Assembly: GCA_034003585.1 (NCBI GenBank) | Contig: JAVEYH010000152.1 | Location: forward strand, 1 to 6,968 | DNA length: 6,968 bases | Direction of reading: 5' to 3' | Source of the DNA: JAPXSY01 sp034003585 | GTDB lineage: Bacteria > Verrucomicrobiota > Kiritimatiellia > RFP12 > UBA1067 | Made by a program: the position numbers and the translations under genes | Notes under the pieces: generated by a model | What the model was told of the DNA's origin: nothing | The model's database searches: none | Seen by the model: the letters and a program-made list of their open reading frames with translations, nothing else | Shown: positions 1 to 5,365 of the stretch, one piece after another | Position numbering within the stretch: the stretch's first letter is position 1 | How the letters are laid out: each line of letters opens with the position of its first letter

Positions 1-16
1 CAGGTGCTTACGAAGA

Positions 17-90
17 TGGAGCGGGCGATGGGAATCGAACCCACGTAAGAAGCTTGGGAAGCTCCTATTCTGCCATTGAATTACGCCCGC
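17..90 (-). tRNA. tRNA-Gly (anticodon CCC)
   Basis: Read on the minus strand this folds as a complete cloverleaf. The acceptor GCGGGCG (84-90) pairs with CGCCCGC (21-27), the D stem is ATTC/GAAT, the anticodon stem is GGAGC/GCTTC around the loop TTCCCAA, and the T stem is GTGGG/CCCAT around TTCGATT. The loop gives anticodon CCC, which reads the glycine codon GGG. The discriminator base is T, as usual for bacterial tRNA-Gly, and the CCA end is encoded (17-19). It lies 70 bases downstream of tRNA-Asp on the same strand with no promoter visible between them, so the two are probably one transcript. Only 16 bases remain beyond it, so its terminator is outside the window. Confidence 0.96.
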
Positions 91-160
91 ATCACGGAAA
101 GCGCTTGGATCGTTTCGGCAAAAAACCTTTTGGTTCTTCGCGTCTTTGTCGGCATCAAAA

Positions 161-237
161 TGGCGGGGTGGACGGGATTCGAACCCGCGACCACCGGATC
201 GACAGTCCGGTGCGCTAACCAATTGCGCCACCACCCC
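161..237 (-). tRNA. tRNA-Asp (anticodon GTC)
   Basis: A complete 77-base cloverleaf on the minus strand. The acceptor GGGGTGG (231-237) pairs with CCACCCC (165-171), the D stem is GCGC/GCGC, the anticodon stem is CCGGA/TCCGG around CTGTCGA, and the T stem is GCGGG/CCCGT around TTCGAAT. The anticodon GTC reads aspartate codons. The discriminator is G and the CCA is encoded (161-163). It is the first gene of the Asp-Gly pair and starts about 8 bases after the predicted transcription start of the promoter at 252-280. Confidence 0.97.
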
Positions 238-251
238 GAAAAAGTGGGCAG

Positions 252-280
252 ACTATAGCAAAGGGTTCCGATGATGACAA
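252..280 (-). promoter_or_regulatory. Promoter of the tRNA-Asp/tRNA-Gly pair
   Basis: Minus-strand -35 TTGTCA (275-280) and -10 TATAGT (252-257), each one base from the sigma70 consensus, are separated by exactly 17 bases. A T-rich stretch just upstream (about 284-300) resembles an UP element. The bases after the -10 are GC-rich (CTGCCC), the discriminator type linked to stringent control of stable RNA promoters. The predicted start near 245 leaves a very short 5' leader before tRNA-Asp. Confidence 0.8.
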
Positions 281-395
281 GGGGCAAAACGAAAAAATCA
301 GCATTTCGCAAATTGCCGCCTGAGGGGGTACGATACGCGAACCGCAAACCGGATCGGATAAGCCGTTTTCACCCCGACAGCGCGCGGTTTTTTCG

Positions 396-424
396 TTGAC
401 GGAAAAACGGATGCCCCGTACAGT
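396..424 (+). promoter_or_regulatory. Promoter of the response-regulator gene
   Basis: A -35 TTGACG (396-401) and -10 TACAGT (419-424) have a 17-base spacer, which predicts a start near 431 and a leader of about 110 bases before the ATG at 541. The leader contains a perfect inverted repeat TTTCAG-C-CTGAAA (448-460) and a hairpin GCGCC-CGT-GGCGC (504-516) a few bases before the ribosome binding site. The 281-395 stretch between this promoter and the divergent tRNA promoter holds no gene that I can support. Confidence 0.6.
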
Positions 425-540
425 AAGGCGTATCGGAAGGTAACAGGTTTCAGCCTGAAAGATTCGTGCTCCGGAGGGCGTGGTGCCCGGGGACGAAACG
501 TGTGCGCCCGTGGCGCCTATCAGGAGAAAGAGAATCAGAT

Positions 541-954
541 ATGGCCAAAATCCTCATCGTTGACGACGAGCCGGGGCTGCTGATGTTCATCCAGCGGTTC
601 CTGAAGGCCAACGGGCATGATGCGGTCACGGCGGAAGACGGGATGGTTGCCTTGGACATGGTCCGCAAGACGGAGATCGATCTGATCATCTCCGACCTCC
701 GCATGCCGCGCATGGACGGCATGACCCTGTTGCGCGAAGTCAAGGCTCTCAAGCCGGAGATCCCCGTGATCATGCTGACGGCCTATGCGTCGGACGAGAC
801 CGCGATCGAGTCCAAGCGGATCGGGGTGTTCGAGTACCGCTCCAAACCCTTCAATGCGGAGAAGCTCCTCGAGACCATCGCGGACGCGCTCGCCGCCGCC
901 AAAAATAAAGAGGCCGGGCCGCTTGACAGCCGCGGGGGCGATCAGGTAAAGTAA
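541..954 (+). CDS. Stand-alone response regulator receiver protein
   Basis: A 137-residue protein made of one CheY-like receiver domain. The conserved sites are all present: acidic pair D8-D9, phospho-acceptor D52 inside SDLRMPRMDG, switch threonine T80, aromatic switch Y99, and K102 in the SKPF motif. No DNA-binding or enzymatic output domain follows. After the domain (about residue 120) there is only a short polar tail. Such proteins work by phosphorylation-dependent binding to a partner or as phosphorelay intermediates; no histidine kinase is visible here, so the partner is unknown. I chose ATG 541 because the receiver fold begins at once (MAKILIVDDE) and AGGAGA (522-527) lies upstream, although its spacing (13 bases) is long. 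An in-frame GTG at 466 would add 25 residues that do not look like part of the fold. The tail codons overlap the rplU promoter, and no terminator follows, so read-through into rplU is possible. Confidence 0.93.
   Translation: MAKILIVDDEPGLLMFIQRFLKANGHDAVTAEDGMVALDMVRKTEIDLIISDLRMPRMDGMTLLREVKALKPEIPVIMLTAYASDETAIESKRIGVFEYRSKPFNAEKLLETIADALAAAKNKEAGPLDSRGGDQVK
923..952 (+). promoter_or_regulatory. Promoter of the rplU-rpmA-obg operon
   Basis: A consensus -35 TTGACA (923-928) and -10 TAAAGT (947-952) are separated by 18 bases. Both lie inside the last codons of the response-regulator gene, and the -10 touches its TAA stop. The predicted start is near 959, giving a leader of about 60 bases before the rplU ATG at 1022. 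Confidence 0.7.
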
Positions 955-968
955 CCCCTCTTTTGTTG

Positions 969-1000
969 CGGTTGGGAAGGATGCGGAACCGCTCGGTTCC
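969..1000 (+). promoter_or_regulatory. rplU leader RNA with two competing hairpins
   Basis: GGAACC (985-990) and GGTTCC (995-1000) form a 6-bp stem with a GCTC loop, extendable on paper to a 7-bp GGAACCG/CGGTTCC repeat. CGGTT at 969-973 can pair instead with AACCG at 987-991, so the middle segment has two exclusive partners. No T run follows, so this is not a simple terminator. The position, about 20 bases before the rplU start, would suit a ribosomal-protein leader, but no known leader family is recognised. Confidence 0.4.
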
Positions 1001-1021
1001 CCAGTGATGAAGGGTCAAAAC

Positions 1022-1336
1022 ATGGATGCGTATGCGGTTTTAGAGACCGGCGGCAAGCAGTATCGTGTGGCCGCGGGTGACACGATCGAGATCGAGCGCC
1101 TGGATGCCGAGGCCGGTCAGGACGTGGTGCTGGAGACGGTGCTGGCGGTCTCGGACGGGCAGGAGCTGAAAGTCGGCATGCCGTATGTCCCGGGCGCGAA
1201 GGTGACGCTCTCCGTGATCGGCCACAAGCGCGGCAAAAAGCTGATCAACTTCAAGAAAAAGCGGCGCAAGGGGTACTCGCGCCGGATGGGGCACCGCCAG
1301 GAGCTGACGGTGGCCGCAGTCAAGGCGATCGCCTAA
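1022..1336 (+). CDS. rplU: 50S ribosomal protein L21
   Basis: A 104-residue protein matching the bL21 family along its length. It opens with AYAVLETGGKQYRV, has the acidic central barrel region, and ends with the basic RNA-binding stretch (FKKKRRKGYSRRMGHRQ) that contains the family signature. bL21 binds 23S rRNA in the large subunit. I prefer ATG 1022: it gives the usual length, and the purine-rich GAAGGG lies just upstream as a weak ribosome binding site. ATGs at 1004 and 1007 are in frame and would add up to six residues (MMKGQN), which the family does not normally carry. The gene is followed after 17 bases by rpmA, the usual bacterial order, and is probably driven by the promoter at 923-952. 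Confidence 0.97.
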   Translation: MDAYAVLETGGKQYRVAAGDTIEIERLDAEAGQDVVLETVLAVSDGQELKVGMPYVPGAKVTLSVIGHKRGKKLINFKKKRRKGYSRRMGHRQELTVAAVKAIA

Positions 1337-1353
1337 CCGGAGGAGTGTGACGT

Positions 1354-1602
1354 ATGGCAGGCGCAGCAGCATCAAGAAACGGCCGGGACAGTAATGCGAA
1401 GCGGTTGGGCGTGAAGCGGTATGACGGCCAGGTTGTGCGCGCGGGATCGATTCTGATCCGGCAGCGCGGGACCCGGTACCACCCCGGACAGCATGTCGGG
1501 TGCGGGCGCGATTTCACCCTGTTCGCTTTGAAGGACGGCACCGTCAAGTTCCAGAAGGACGGCGCCGTGGTCAGCATCATCCCCGCGGCAGCCGCGGAAT
1601 GA
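1354..1602 (+). CDS. rpmA: 50S ribosomal protein L27 with short N-terminus
   Basis: An 82-residue bL27. The core is standard: SRNGRDSNAKRLGVKR, then the beta-barrel with IRQRGTRYHPGQHVGCGRD. bL27 sits beside the peptidyl-transferase centre, and its flexible N-terminus, usually of the MAHKKGGGS type, reaches the tRNA ends. Here that segment is MAGAAAS, so the His-Lys-Lys is absent and glycines are replaced by alanines. The start is well fixed by a strong GGAGGAG (1339-1345) 8 bases before the ATG, and no upstream in-frame extension fits between it and the rplU stop. The Firmicutes-type extension that is cleaved by Prp is not present. The gene is co-directional with rplU and obg and surely in the same operon. 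Confidence 0.96.
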   Translation: MAGAAASRNGRDSNAKRLGVKRYDGQVVRAGSILIRQRGTRYHPGQHVGCGRDFTLFALKDGTVKFQKDGAVVSIIPAAAAE

Positions 1603-1631
1603 GCTGAACCGGGCCTGCGGCGGACCGTGAC

Positions 1632-2789
1632 ATGAAGACGAGAAAGTTTGTTGATCGTGTCGTGGTGCATGTCCGCGCCGGCAAGGGAGGGGACGGAAGC
1701 GCGAGTTTCAGGCGGGAAGCGTGCGTTCCCGAAGGGGGCCCCGACGGCGGCGATGGCGGCCGTGGGGGCCATGTGCTTTTCCGGGGCAGCCGCGATGTCG
1801 ATTCGCTGATCGCTCTGGCCTTCGCGCCGCAACTGTTCGCCGAAGACGGGGTGTCGGGACGCGGTCAGAAGATGTACGGCCGGCGGGGGCGCGACCGGGT
1901 GGTGCGGGTGCCGTGCGGCACAAGTGTCTTCGATGCCGTGACCGGGGCCTTGGTCGCGGATGTCGTGGGCCACGACGAAGAGGTCGTGATCGCGCGGGGC
2001 GGCAAGGGCGGCCTCGGCAACGTGCATTTCAAAACCGCGACGCATCAGGTGCCGACCGAGCACACGCCCGGAGAGCCGGGTGAGGAGTTCCGGCTCCGGC
2101 TGGAACTGAAGACCATCGCGGACGCGGGCCTGCTCGGGTTCCCGAACGCCGGCAAATCCTCGCTGCTCGCCTGTCTGAGCGGCGCGCGCCCGAAGATCGC
2201 CAGCTACCCGTTCACCACGCTCAATCCGATCGTGGGGACCCTCGAATATCCGGATTTCTCCCAGCTCCGCGTGGCCGATGTGCCGGGGATTATCGAAGGG
2301 GCTGCCGTGGGGGTCGGTCTCGGCACCAGTTTTCTGAAACACATCGCGCGGTCGCGCGTGCTGGTTTTCGTGGTCGATATGGCGGGTACGGACAACCGCC
2401 TGCCGTGGAAGGACTATCTGGCGCTGCGGCACGAGATCGAGCAGCACAACGCCGAATTGCTGGACCGCCCCGCGCTCGTGCTGGCCAATAAGATGGATGT
2501 GGCGGCCGCCGCGGAATACCTGCCGCGCTTTGTGCGCGAGACCGGCGTCACGCCGATCCGGGTCTCCGCGGTGACGCCGGACGATCCCGGCGTGGCAGAG
2601 GTGAAACGCTGCCTTTGGGATCTGCTGCGGCCTGCGCCCCGCGGGGCGTGGGCCGCGGGCGGCGCTGCTGCACCGGAGCCGGAAACGCCGCCGGACGGAG
2701 GGGACGATGCGTGCCTGTCCGAGGCCTCGCTCCGGCAGGCGCCGTTTCTGGACCTGGCCAAAAAGACGCCGAAAAAAAAGCGGCGGTGA
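1632..2789 (+). CDS. obg: GTPase Obg (50S assembly, stress-linked)
   Basis: A 385-residue Obg/CgtA GTPase. The glycine-rich Obg fold spans about residues 1-160, with FRRE (27-30) and GGPDGGDGG (35-43). The G domain follows with GFPNAGKSS (G1, 169-177), PFTT (G2, 193-196), DVPG (G3, 216-219), NKMD (G4, 286-289) and VSA (G5, 311-313). Family members bind the 50S subunit during assembly and respond to nucleotide pools including ppGpp. After residue 333 comes a low-complexity Ala/Pro/Gly/Asp linker and a lysine-rich end (KKTPKKKRR) rather than the Bacillus-type OCT domain. The gene starts 29 bases after rpmA; its ribosome binding site is weak (no clear AGGAGG), so coupling to upstream translation is possible. 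The 3' end carries a run of eight A (2772-2779). Confidence 0.97.
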   Translation: MKTRKFVDRVVVHVRAGKGGDGSASFRREACVPEGGPDGGDGGRGGHVLFRGSRDVDSLIALAFAPQLFAEDGVSGRGQKMYGRRGRDRVVRVPCGTSVFDAVTGALVADVVGHDEEVVIARGGKGGLGNVHFKTATHQVPTEHTPGEPGEEFRLRLELKTIADAGLLGFPNAGKSSLLACLSGARPKIASYPFTTLNPIVGTLEYPDFSQLRVADVPGIIEGAAVGVGLGTSFLKHIARSRVLVFVVDMAGTDNRLPWKDYLALRHEIEQHNAELLDRPALVLANKMDVAAAAEYLPRFVRETGVTPIRVSAVTPDDPGVAEVKRCLWDLLRPAPRGAWAAGGAAAPEPETPPDGGDDACLSEASLRQAPFLDLAKKTPKKKRR

Positions 2790-2808
2790 GCACAAAAGGG
2801 GGTGGGGG

Positions 2809-4410
2809 ATGAGGATTCGTCGCGCGGCAACGGTACGGTTGATTCTGTGGGGTGCGGCGGTGGCGGCCGGTGTCGCGGCCGCCGCAACCCGGCCGGTGGG
2901 CGACGGATGCGTGCCGGATGATTTGTCGGATGACGCCGAGGCCATCAATCAGGCGCTGGCCGCGGCGCAGCCGGGGGATAAGGTGTTGCTTCCCGCAGGC
3001 TTGTTGCGCCTGTTCACTCCGCTCACCCCGCCTTCCGGCGTGACGCTGCAGGGCGCGGGGCAGGAGCAGACCGTTCTGGTTTTCGGCGGAGACAAACCGC
3101 ACGCGCTCGTGCAGATGCGCGGCGTTTCCGGAGTGCACGTGTGCCACCTGACCCTTGACGGCGGCAACAACCCGTTGGCGACCCAGGGGGTGGTCGCGGG
3201 GAAGTGCGGCGCCCTCTCCCTCCATCACCTCACGATCCGGAATTTCACGGACACCGGGACGTTCGGGCCGCACGGAATCCTGTTGTCGCAAACCTCCGAT
3301 GCGGTGATCCGCGACAACACCATCAGCAACATCGCGCCGGAGGACGCCTGGGGCGCGGGGATCCGCGTGGGCGACCGTTCGCTGCGGGCCGTGATCGAGC
3401 GGAACGTGATCGACCGGACGGGCCGCGGCGGGATCTTCACGAACAACGGGGCATCCGACGCGGTGATCCGCGAGAATGTGGTCACGCGCTCGGGCGGCAT
3501 CGGATTCGCGATCGAGGTGCACAGCGGAAGCGTGCGGACCCTGGTCGAGGACAACGTGGTCGATCACGGCCTGAGCATCGTCAGTCCGCACTGCGCCGTG
3601 CGCCGCAACCTCGTGGCCGATGCGGGCGGGACGTGGAAGGCGTACGGCATCGAGGGTGGCGGGGGGCCGTACGGGGTCGTCACGGACAACGTCATCCACT
3701 ACGGCCAAATCGAGGGGATCTCCGTGTCCGGCGCGTCCCACCACATGCTTTGGGCGCGCAACCGGTTCGTCTGCTGCTCGATGTGGGGCATGCAGCTTCA
3801 GGGACCTTCCGCAAGCAACCGCATCCACAGCCTGTATTTCCGCGACAACCTCTTCAGCCGCACCCAGAAGGGGCACCCTTCGGTGATCTACAAGGGGGCG
3901 GACGGCCACGCCATCCGGATCAACAACCACACCGTCCACGTCACGTTCGACGGCAACCGGATCACGGATAACGGCGGGATGGCGTTTCAGATTCTGGGGA
4001 AAGACGTCAACCATCTGACCTTCATCAACAACGTGATCGCCAACAACGCGGGGGCGTCCGTCCGGACGTATCCGGGCGACGCGGTGGTGTGGGAGAACAA
4101 TCTGGTCGCGGGCAACGGGACCAACGTGACGCTCGCGACCTGCGGGGGGATGGGCGCCGCACCGGCCGCGGCGTTTGACGCGCCGGAGCAGGTGCGCGCG
4201 GGCGAGCCGGTCGCCTTCCGCGACACGTCGGATGATCCGGAAGGGATCGCGCAACGGCTCTGGGATTTCGGCGACGGGCTGCCCTGTCTGGAGGCCGATC
4301 CGAAACACGTGTACCGGAAGCCCGGCGTGTATCGCGTTACCCTGGTGGTCTGGAATCCCCGGCAGCGCGCGGCGCTCGCCGAACGCATCGTGCGCGTGTG
4401 CGGCGAATAG
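2809..4410 (+). CDS. Secreted parallel beta-helix protein with PKD domain
   Basis: A 533-residue exported protein. A signal peptide is clear: basic MRIRR, a hydrophobic stretch (about 8-24) and a likely cut after the alanines near residue 26. Residues 38-95 resemble the N-terminal cap of pectate-lyase-like proteins (DDAEAINQAL, then a Pro-Ala-Gly turn). Residues 105-435 form a right-handed beta-helix of about 11 coils marked by repeated N-(V/I/L/T) positions. Residues 453-530 form a PKD domain with WDFGDG (485-490) and YRKPGVYRVTLVV. Such folds occur in polysaccharide lyases, hydrolases, epimerases and adhesins; no catalytic signature such as DPHD is visible, so the substrate is unknown. ATG 2809 is chosen for the signal peptide and AAGGGG (2796-2801) 7 bases before it. 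It starts 19 bases after obg with no terminator between, so co-transcription is likely. Confidence 0.85.
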   Translation: MRIRRAATVRLILWGAAVAAGVAAAATRPVGDGCVPDDLSDDAEAINQALAAAQPGDKVLLPAGLLRLFTPLTPPSGVTLQGAGQEQTVLVFGGDKPHALVQMRGVSGVHVCHLTLDGGNNPLATQGVVAGKCGALSLHHLTIRNFTDTGTFGPHGILLSQTSDAVIRDNTISNIAPEDAWGAGIRVGDRSLRAVIERNVIDRTGRGGIFTNNGASDAVIRENVVTRSGGIGFAIEVHSGSVRTLVEDNVVDHGLSIVSPHCAVRRNLVADAGGTWKAYGIEGGGGPYGVVTDNVIHYGQIEGISVSGASHHMLWARNRFVCCSMWGMQLQGPSASNRIHSLYFRDNLFSRTQKGHPSVIYKGADGHAIRINNHTVHVTFDGNRITDNGGMAFQILGKDVNHLTFINNVIANNAGASVRTYPGDAVVWENNLVAGNGTNVTLATCGGMGAAPAAAFDAPEQVRAGEPVAFRDTSDDPEGIAQRLWDFGDGLPCLEADPKHVYRKPGVYRVTLVVWNPRQRAALAERIVRVCGE

Positions 4411-4455
4411 GCCTTTCGCGTTCAGGTTGCGGCGCGGCGGCCGCCGGTCCGCGGC
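4411..4455. other. Convergent intergenic gap with GC palindrome
   Basis: The 45 bases separate the stops of the convergent beta-helix and prenyl synthase genes. They contain the perfect palindrome GGCGGCCGCC (4436-4445). A GC-rich hairpin could slow polymerase from both sides, but there is no T run, so it is not a standard Rho-independent terminator in either direction. Confidence 0.3.
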
Positions 4456-5313
4456 TCAGGCGAGGCGTCCGAGCAGGTGACGCGCGAGGGCTTCGAGCGG
4501 CGCGGCGTCGCCGGGAAGGCCCGTGAGCGCCGCGATGGCCCGCCGTGTGTGATCCTCCGCCCACTGCCGCGCCTCCGCGGCCGTCATGACCGCCAGACAG
4601 GAGAGTTCGGGTTCGGTCCGCGTCCCGGCCGCGTCGGCGTCAAGCAGGTCGTCGCAAATCTGGAAGGCGAATCCGAGGCCGTCCCCGTATGCGGAGAGGC
4701 GCGCGAGGTCGGCTTCCGAGGCGCCGGCGGCGATCGCGCCGAGGCGGCAGGCCGCGCGGAAGAGGTCGGCGGTTTTGTGGCGGAACACGTATTCGATGTC
4801 TTCGCGCGTGGGCGCGGCCGCGCAGCGGATATCCTCGGCCTGGCCCGCGATCACGCCGGCCGCGCCTGCGGCGGAGGCGAGTTCGGTGATGAGCCGCCGC
4901 AGGGAGCCGGGCTGTTTTTCGGGCGTGCGCGCGAGGATCTCGAAGGCCAGGGTTTGCAGGGCGTCGCCGGCCAGCACGCCGAGCGCCTCGCCGAATTTCG
5001 CGTGCACCGTGGGCTGTCCGCGCCGCAGCAGGTCGTTGTCCATGCAGGGCAGGTCATCATGCGCCAGCGTGTACGTGTGCAGCAGCTCCACGGCGGATGC
5101 GGGGCAGAGGGCATCGCGGAAGCCGCCGCCCGCGGCCTCGGCCGCGGCGAGGCAGAGGATCGGGCGCAGCCGCTTGCCGCCGGAGAGGACCGCATGGCGC
5201 AACGCTTCGGTCAGGCGCCCGTTTCGGGTGTCGGGCGGGGGCAGGCAGGCGGAGAGGTGTTCTTCGACAACCGCGCGCCGTTCGGTGAGATAAGTTTCCA
5301 GGTCGGCTTCCAT
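4456..5313 (-). CDS. ispA: Polyprenyl diphosphate synthase, farnesyl type
   Basis: A 285-residue class I trans-prenyltransferase, close to the length of IspA. It condenses isopentenyl diphosphate with allylic diphosphates to make farnesyl (possibly geranylgeranyl) diphosphate in the cytosol. Visible motifs are GGKRLRP (45-51), the first Asp-rich motif HDDLPCMDNDLLRRGQPTVH (85-104) with D86, D87 and D92, K180-T181, and the second Asp-rich motif DDLLD (221-225). Tyrosine Y81, five residues before the first Asp, matches the chain-length position of bacterial farnesyl synthases. The region after DDLLD is about nine residues shorter than in E. coli IspA and lacks the GK..G.D...GK stretch, so activity or substrate range could differ. 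ATG 5313 is preferred; an upstream in-frame ATG at 5385 would overlap the GT87 stop. Its own promoter sits at 5320-5348. Confidence 0.88.
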   Translation of the reverse strand: MEADLETYLTERRAVVEEHLSACLPPPDTRNGRLTEALRHAVLSGGKRLRPILCLAAAEAAGGGFRDALCPASAVELLHTYTLAHDDLPCMDNDLLRRGQPTVHAKFGEALGVLAGDALQTLAFEILARTPEKQPGSLRRLITELASAAGAAGVIAGQAEDIRCAAAPTREDIEYVFRHKTADLFRAACRLGAIAAGASEADLARLSAYGDGLGFAFQICDDLLDADAAGTRTEPELSCLAVMTAAEARQWAEDHTRRAIAALTGLPGDAAPLEALARHLLGRLA

Positions 5314-5319
5314 ATTGGC

Positions 5320-5348
5320 AGTATACGCCAACCCTCCGGACCGGGCAA
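5320..5348 (-). promoter_or_regulatory. ispA promoter, possibly leaderless transcript
   Basis: On the minus strand, -10 TATACT (5320-5325) is preceded at 17 bases by TTGCCC (5343-5348), which matches four of six -35 consensus bases. Only six bases separate the -10 from the ATG at 5313, so transcription would begin at or next to the start codon. The only Shine-Dalgarno-like run, GGAGGG (5332-5337), lies inside the spacer and is 18 bases from the ATG, too far for normal use. Confidence 0.55.
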
Positions 5349-5365
5349 GCCGCGGCGTTTTGGGA

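Noticed and set aside
119..137. Possible terminator between the two tRNAs (AACC-AAAA-GGTT followed by a T run on the minus strand)
   Set aside because: The stem is only four solid base pairs, and a real terminator here would cut off the tRNA-Gly gene, which has no visible promoter of its own. It may just be a processing spacer.
81..347. Left-reading 88-codon open frame across the tRNA-Asp gene
   Set aside because: It runs through a tRNA gene and its promoter and has no ribosome binding site or protein-like character.
466..540. Upstream GTG start for the response regulator
   Set aside because: The extra 25 residues precede the first strand of the receiver fold, are not like any known extension, and cover the leader hairpin and ribosome binding site.
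2707..2808. Upstream ATG start for the beta-helix protein inside obg
   Set aside because: It would put 34 Arg/Lys-rich residues before the signal peptide and overlap the obg end; ATG 2809 gives a normal export signal.
1320..2948. Long left-reading open frame (542 codons) opposite rpmA and obg
   Set aside because: It is antisense to two unmistakable conserved genes, is extremely rich in Arg, Pro, Ala and His, and matches no fold. Stops are rare in this GC-rich DNA.
3204..3971. Right-reading open frame (255 codons) within the beta-helix gene
   Set aside because: It is a +1/+2 shadow, dominated by Arg, His and Pro, with no motif.
2548..4308. Long left-reading open frame (586 codons) opposite the obg end and beta-helix gene
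   Set aside because: Its composition (Asp, His, Arg, Val, Pro) is a mirror of the beta-helix codons, and the plus strand has a signal peptide, coil repeats and a PKD domain.
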